Source of the DNA: Rotaria sp. Silwood1
Taxonomy: Eukaryota; Rotifera; Eurotatoria; Philodinida; Philodinidae
Length of the DNA: 64,000 nucleotides
Reading direction: 5' to 3'
Assembly: GCA_905250075.1 (NCBI GenBank)
Contig: CAJNOP010000002.1
Coordinates: 1,617,867-1,681,866, forward strand
The position numbers and the translations under genes were made by a program. Below the pieces are notes generated by a model. It was not told the origin of the DNA. It made no database searches and saw only the letters and a list, made by a program, of their open reading frames with translations. Positions 57,931 through 64,000 of the stretch are shown in pieces (the stretch's first letter is position 1; each line of letters opens with the position of its first letter).

Positions 57931-60900
57931 AGTAAAGGATGATTTTGTTTAGAACCAGTTGGTACACACATGATTCGATGCAGTTTTTCGCGCTGGTTCT
58001 TAACCTACTATTAATTTTGTCGAAAAATGCTTCTTAGTCAAGCAAGTTGTGAAAAAATCTAGAAAAATCTGTATCTCAGCCCAGTAGCACTTTGGTTGTT
58101 TTGACCTAATACACAACATTTTCTTTTATATAAAATTTAGGAAAAATTCGGAAACTCATATATCTAAACACGCGTTTAGAAAGAGCTCTGTACATTGAAA
58201 AACGGATTGCCTTTTCGTAGGAAAGAAATTAAAAGAAATTTTTTTTTTATAAACAAGCATATCATGAGTTCTACTTCGAGAACATGTTTGATTTATTTCT
58301 TCACTCTTTCTATCTCCTATGCATTTTTAAAAACATAGCTAAAATCACATTATTTTAGATACTAGGTTTTTCAAGTAAGTTAGAGAGTTAGAAAAAATAA
58401 TTTTGGATCAAAAAATTTGTTATTAGCTAAAATATATTGGACATTATTGATATCTCAAAAAATTTCACTTTCATTTTTCCACAGTGTCCATGTAATTGCC
58501 CACTCTGCGGTAGTCCATGGCTTTGCTCAAAAACTTGCCTATACAGCAATATAATTCATGTAAGGAGAGTTTATTGTTTCTAAATAGTGGGAAAATATTC
58601 TTCGAGCACGAAGCAAAAATACACAAACCATCATTTGCATTGCTACTGATAACGCGAAAATGATTTATGGGAACAAAAGTTGTCGAAAATTTTTCAATCG
58701 ATAAATTTTTACAGCCACTTAAGTATTTTCAACGAGTAAATTGTCACTTTAAAAGTATACTTATTTTGCAAAAACAAAAGTTCTAGCTTAATAAATAAGA
58801 GACATGTAAATGTGAGAATATGATTAAACATTATTTATACATACAAATACAGAAAACAAAAAAAAGAAAAAAAGAAAAGTCTGAACATTAGGGAATCCTT
58901 TGTAATGAACTTGATTATCGAAGTGCTCGTGAGATAGTATTTCTCGTTTTATTTGGCTTATTTGCACAACAACTCATTTCATTCATATATACAAATATAC
59001 AAGACAAAACAAACATGTCCTGATTTTTCAACGTTGAAGAACTGTTTTTTTTTTCTTGACAAACAAAAATGCGAATAACAAGTTTCTTTTATTGACTCAT
59101 TCTTACTTATTGAGCTAGAAATTTTATTTTTACACAATAAGTTTACTTTTAAATGTTCTTTAAAATAAATATTTATTTGTTGAAATGGTTCCAGTAATTG
59201 CAAATATATATTTTTTAGGAAAGTTTCTGAAAACCGTTTTTCCATACTTTATATTTTCAGATTATCTATACAGAGCAACAAATCCACATAGTCTTGCATT
59301 GTAAGGGTACTGTACATAATGTGAATAAATAGAAAAAAGCAAAGACCTTCTCTTGACATATTTTATTTTAGACCGAATGTCAAAACAGAGAACAAAATAT
59401 CTTAAGCATATATGTATCTCTTTCTTCTCTTCCTTTCCTTCATTCACTTTTTATTATCAATAAAAACATCAGTTATAATGGCTCATTGAAGCCATTTTTG
59501 ATTATTATTTCATGATCTTTTTGCTTTACATTACACATTAACTTTTTTTTTTGTGATACTTCAGAGCTCATAGAGGTGTTTTATTATGCTGTTTTCAAAC
59601 AGAAGAAATTAATTATGACTGTTTTATTTCAATATTATTTGCTGCAATGCAATTGAATTCTAAATTGGAATGGAATATCTTCTTGAAATTGAGTTGGTTG
59701 CTAATGTTCAATGTACTCAATGGAGAGGATAAGGTCGTCGATATTAATGTTAGTTAAAAAAAAAATCTTTTTCCAAGTCTCCTTGTTTTTCTTTATCTAT
59801 TTTTAGTAGATAAAACTTTTGATCCTATCATCATTGTCCAAATAATGAAATAAACAACAATAGTGTTTCTGATATAATTGATCATTTATGCATCTATAGC
59901 TTGATTTGTTGTATTAAAAGAATTTCGTTAAATGAAGAAGGTACCAACAAAAACATCAAGTTTTGATTCAGTTTCCATAGTGTTAGAACGTTGTAGTGCA
60001 ACAGTTGCTAAAAAATGCGCATCAAAATGATGAAAATGCATCTAATGACAAAATTAGAGAAATTGACAGGCACTGATCTTTGTTTCGTAACAGTTACTTT
60101 TAAAAATTAATCTTGTGTAGCTGTTTTTTATTCCCTTTGATGTAGTTAAACCATTAGATTGAAAGTTTTTTTAACTATAAATTGCAAATTTTAAAAATAA
60201 ACTTTACATGAGAACAGAAGGAAAAAGGTTTCCAGAGTTTTTACAATTAGCACAAACTCGGATTCTTACTCTGACTTCAAAGAAAGTTCTTTCATTGAGT
60301 TCGACTCTAATAGAGTCGAAGTCAAGTTTCAGAATTTCGTTCAAATCTCTAAGCCACATCCTTCAAAAATTACTTCCCCTGGATCAGTTAGTTTATATCG
60401 TTTACCAAAAGCACAAGTGATAAGTTTACCTGAACCAAACGATATTAATAGTGGCGTCTTTCTTTACACGTATTTCTGGTATGTTGAATAGTGGTAGTTG
60501 GTTTCTTCCAAATAAACATCTTAAAAACAAGAAAACTCACTTCGTAATTCAATTTTATAGGGAAGGGGCGGGAGGAGAAAATTTTCGCAAAAATTTTGCC
60601 ATTCGAGGAAACGTTTTACTTCACAGTGAGATTCTGCATTCCTAAGAAGAAAATTAGATTATTTCAAACTTGGATATGAGTGCATCTTTGTGTATGGAGA
60701 TCTAAGTGTTAGTGCGAGTGTGCACGTTGATAGATGTGTGTGTAGATCTGTCTGCAATAGTATGGATATGGAGTGTGATTGAGGAGAAAATCTACGCATG
60801 TTCATGCAAATACTCCATACCTCCGCTCACATCGATGCTAATATTGCGAACTGTTGATCTCAGAGTTTTTGTATAAGCCGTATAAATCTATATAACTACT

Positions 60901-61640
60901 CATGAAAATATGTTGTATAGTAAGTTAATACTCATTATTATATAGTGTCTATTAGATTATGTGTCTTTCAATAGAACTTAATCCTAACAACAGTTTGTCA
61001 ACATTAACAATGATTATTTTTTCTAATCATTTACTAATTATGATCATGGCTATCGAAAATCTGTGCAAGAAAATAATATGCTACTTTACTTTGTTAATGG
61101 ATGAATTATGGGTCCATAATCATTCTGATAGAAACCGTGTCTGTTGGTCCATTAATTTTTTTTGTGAGCATAATTTCAAAGCCCAAATGAACCGACTATT
61201 CCATAAGCTATCGAATTGTATTGTATGTACTGCGAAGCCATTTTTGAATTAACATTTGTCATGCTCTAAAATTGATATACAATAGATTTCAAAAGCTTGT
61301 TCACCATATATTGAAGATCGTTTTCAAATATCTATCAACATTATATGATCGAGATCCTCGATATATTTCAAAGCTCTATTTGAGTTTTTATTTAACTAAA
61401 TATTAAATATTCTTGCATACATATCGGACATAATTTCTAATTCAATTCTGTCTTTCTATTTTGCAAAATTTTATTTGGTATAAGGCAGACTCTTGTACAA
61501 GATATCTTGATGACTACTCATGTCAAAACACATAGATCATTTTTATCTAATATGTTTTATTCAACTAATCAAAATAAATTAAAAGAAAAACAAAGGAAAA
61601 AACTTATAAAAATTTTTTGAATGCACAATTATTTGTTCAA
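57931..61640. other. Long gene-poor region
   Basis: 3.7 kb. Contents that I can point to: a perfect 21-nt palindrome centred at 60310, an inverted GGATATGGAGTG and ACTCCATACC pair at 60763-60821, and many homopolymer runs. Short frames at 58979, 60208 and 60959 show no domain or splice logic. Confidence 0.4.
60300..60320. repeat. Perfect palindrome
   Basis: TTCGACTCTA, a single A, TAGAGTCGAA. Arms of ten bases match exactly around one central base. Function unknown. Confidence 0.8.
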
Positions 61641-63704
61641 TAATTAGTCATTTTATCTGCATACAATTGAGACGTGTTGCATCTCTTGTAAAGTTTTCTG
61701 TAACAGTTGTCAGTTGATGACACTTGATATTTCATTCGGTAAGATGAGATAGATGTGTCTTTGATTCATTTAGAAACTGTTCAACATAATAAATTTTCTC
61801 ATGCTTAATGTGAAGTGACGTAATATGAGGAAATTCGACAACTGAATATGCTTCATTATTATCAGATTCTACTTTATGAACATCTAATAGCGAATATCCA
61901 CAATATACAAAATATAAAGTCTTCAACAATGGAAGACATCGAGCAAGGCGAACGAAAAATTGAAGCTTGAACAAAACTTTGTCCCGCACCGCTAAGACAG
62001 TAACATTTTTGTATATAACATTTAGAAAGCTATTATCAATCGATCTGAGACGATCAAATACAAATGGAAGTGAGAAGGTATCACAACGAGCGCGATTACC
62101 GCTTAAATACTCCACAAAACAATCCACTTGTTCATATCCTATATTAGTAAAAGTTAATTGAACATCGTCGTTTGACACATAAGGAATTGAGACATGGCTC
62201 TCAATCGAGGTACTGATATAAAAAATGAATTTATAAAGTCGTGGCATTTTAAATAAGAAATTCATTATAAAGTTGAGTACCATCGACAAATCTAGTTGGA
62301 TCGTCTAACCAAAGGTATAAAGTTAATTCTTCGAGATTACGCATGCCACGAAGAAGTGATACAATTTTAGTGTTGTATTGGTAAATTAAACCGTTGATTG
62401 TCAATGAGAAACATTTCAATTTTGGTAGATCATCCTATAAAATATAAAGCAATACATGTTTATCAATTTAGTAAAAAACTGTACACTCGAAAATTAAACA
62501 ACAATTGTTTTAATTCTTTGGTTAATTTTTTCTTTACTCTATGCAATACAACTCATAATGGATAGAATGAGTAACACAAGTATGTGAAGTTTGAGCACAT
62601 TAAGAGACAATAAATATGGAAGAAATAATTGAAAAAAAAATAGCATAAATCAAAAATTTTATCATTATGTTTCAATATCTCAAGCCAAACTCATCATTTT
62701 ACATAATACTAAAACAAGGTACACTCTTCTATGTCTAGCAAATCATTCTATCAAAGTCATATGGTTATTCACATCTATACACACATATTACTTTTAAAAT
62801 AAACAAATCTTGGCATTAGTGGAAAATTTATCTGGTACTTAGGTATTATTTTATTTCGAAAGATTTATGAACTATCATATAGACTCACCATAATGAGCTC
62901 CATCGATGAATGACTCTTCACTTAATGAACATCAACAATTAGAGTTGACAATTGTTCCAGACGACCATCAAGTAAACAAACACAGTCATCAATATCATCT
63001 ACTCCAATATATAATGTGATTAGAGTTGAAGAACAAAAAGTAGTTCACAGTAAATTACGAAGTAACAAGCCTAGATATGTTCCAGTGGATGATAGAACAA
63101 TACGTAAATGCTTCAGAGTCTTGAAGAAACTCAAGATATGTGCATATAAAGTTGTTGTATAATCTATAGTTTGTATATGATCATCATATATGAAAATAAG
63201 ATCTATAATTTGTTGTTTGAAAATATTTCGAAAGGATGCTTCATCTAAAAAAGAAACAAATAGATATATTATTCTCCTTTTCTCAATGGTTACTTTTGCA
63301 TCAGAACCGTTGAATACTACAGAATATGAATTAATTACCAGTAAAGTAACGTGAAACAATACCTCCATTGAATTTGAAGATTTGACGTGTCGTAAGATTA
63401 GGATAATCAGTAGCCAGTAGAATACGTTCGATGATCATTGATTCAAAAATAACACATTGAACATTGTATTGAATTCGAGATAATATATTAATACACAATT
63501 GAGAGTGTTAGTAAAAGTTTTATCTTGTGCTAGAAGATCAAATCGTTCAACACCAATACCAATTAATGAATAGAAGACGATCATTTTGTCCAGTTTGTTC
63601 AAAATAATCATTAATATCTCATTGGGTAAGTCCAGCAGATGAGAATCAGTGCAATACATGTTTTTTTTTCTGTAACGCTTTTCTCGACATTTATATATTT
63701 GCAT
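61640..63704 (-). pseudogene. Decayed F-box-like gene
   Basis: At least three former exons remain. The first (63704-63308; ATG near 63659) has LLDLPNEILMIILNKLDKM, an F-box start, then FDLLAQDKTFTNTLN and, in another frame, IQYNVQCVIFES and YPNLTTRQIFKFNGG. The second (63242-62888) has FRNIFKQQII, FKTLKHLRIVLSS, then STLITLYIGVDDIDDC and LLDGRLEQLSTLIV. The third (62437-61640) has LPKLKCFSLTINGLI, LRGMRNLEELTLYLW and MPRLYKFIFYIST. Disablements seen: frame changes near 63490 and 62255, and stops near 63046-63048, 62924 and 61732-61734. Introns keep GT-AG ends. It resembles the bdelloid F-box-like family, and relatives end in a conserved NFTRDATRLNCMQIK region, which is still readable here. 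It probably decayed in place. Confidence 0.7.
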
Positions 63705-64000
63705 CTGTCTTCATTGTTGTCTCCATATAACTGGTCCTGTCGGTCAAGAATAGAAAACATGACCTCGACAGAAAGAATAAATTCGATGCGCAGCCCAGTT
63801 CTATTATAGCTGAAACATACCTATTTTCTTTTTTTCACCTATTGTAATGTTTTTATCATCAGTTCAATAATCTTCATTGATAAAGAAATAGATGAAAATG
63901 TAAGACTTTTCGAAGAAGAAAAGAAATTATTTATTTTAGAACAAATTGCTGAAATTATAGATAAAAACATTTTTTAAATGATGGAAATGATAATTTTTAT
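63705..64000. other. Right edge, possible fragment of a further exon
   Basis: A plus-strand frame ending at TAA 63975-63977 reads KEIDENVRLFEEEKKL and LEQIAEIIDKNIF after a possible CAG acceptor near 63863. This could be a terminal exon, but no partner exon is visible, so I leave it unnamed. Confidence 0.25.

Noticed and set aside
60208-60645. Two short plus-strand frames around the 60.3-kb palindrome
   Set aside because: No domain, and the first frame simply reads through the palindrome.

Overview
The window looks like nuclear DNA of a bdelloid rotifer, most likely close to Rotaria. This is an inference. The sequence is very AT-rich. Genes are compact, with introns mostly of 50 to 80 bases and GT-AG ends. 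There are F-box/LRR-like proteins and a glycine-rich-domain (DUF1399-type) relic of the kind that is expanded in Rotaria. No retroelement reverse transcriptase or capsid gene was recognised, and there is no CRISPR array.

Layout. 1-6628 (-): the 5' part of a long golgin-like coiled-coil gene, running off the left edge. 7265-9793 (+): histidyl-tRNA synthetase. 10978-11321 (+): LAMTOR4. 12703-16170 (-): a reeler/DOMON/cytochrome b561 ferric-reductase-like protein. 16.2-24.6 kb is gene-poor and holds one decayed DUF1399-type gene (about 18.69-19.48 kb). 24653-25877 (+): dual-specificity phosphatase. 27136-29289 (+): tetraspanin. 30698-31861 (-): a SMUG2-type DNA glycosylase, probably of bacterial ancestry, divergent from 32254-40889 (+): an EFA6/PSD-type Arf6 exchange factor. 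43957-45578 (+): an F-box-like gene cut by a 10-N gap, followed by one end of a mariner-like transposon. 46662-51913 (-): SGSM3 (TBC-SH3-RUN). 53362-53649 (+): a small repeat protein. 53845-54113 (-): SEC61G. 55131-55766 (+): an unrecognised protein. 57813-57930 (-): 5S rRNA. About 61.64-63.70 kb (-): a decayed F-box gene.

The genes do not form one pathway. Several touch membrane traffic or the endolysosomal system (golgin-like protein, LAMTOR4, EFA6, SGSM3, SEC61G, tetraspanin), but this is probably chance. Exon joins were set by hand from splice signals and checked by reading phase. They agree everywhere except one junction in EFA6.

The points most worth a second look are: the SMUG2-like glycosylase (possible horizontal transfer with a gained intron); a tandemly duplicated three-exon cassette with preserved intron phases in the golgin-like gene; several long-armed fold-back elements in introns and intergenic DNA, two sharing a core motif; and short stem-loops built from units resembling the bdelloid telomere repeat. 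I did not find a clear new multi-gene system.
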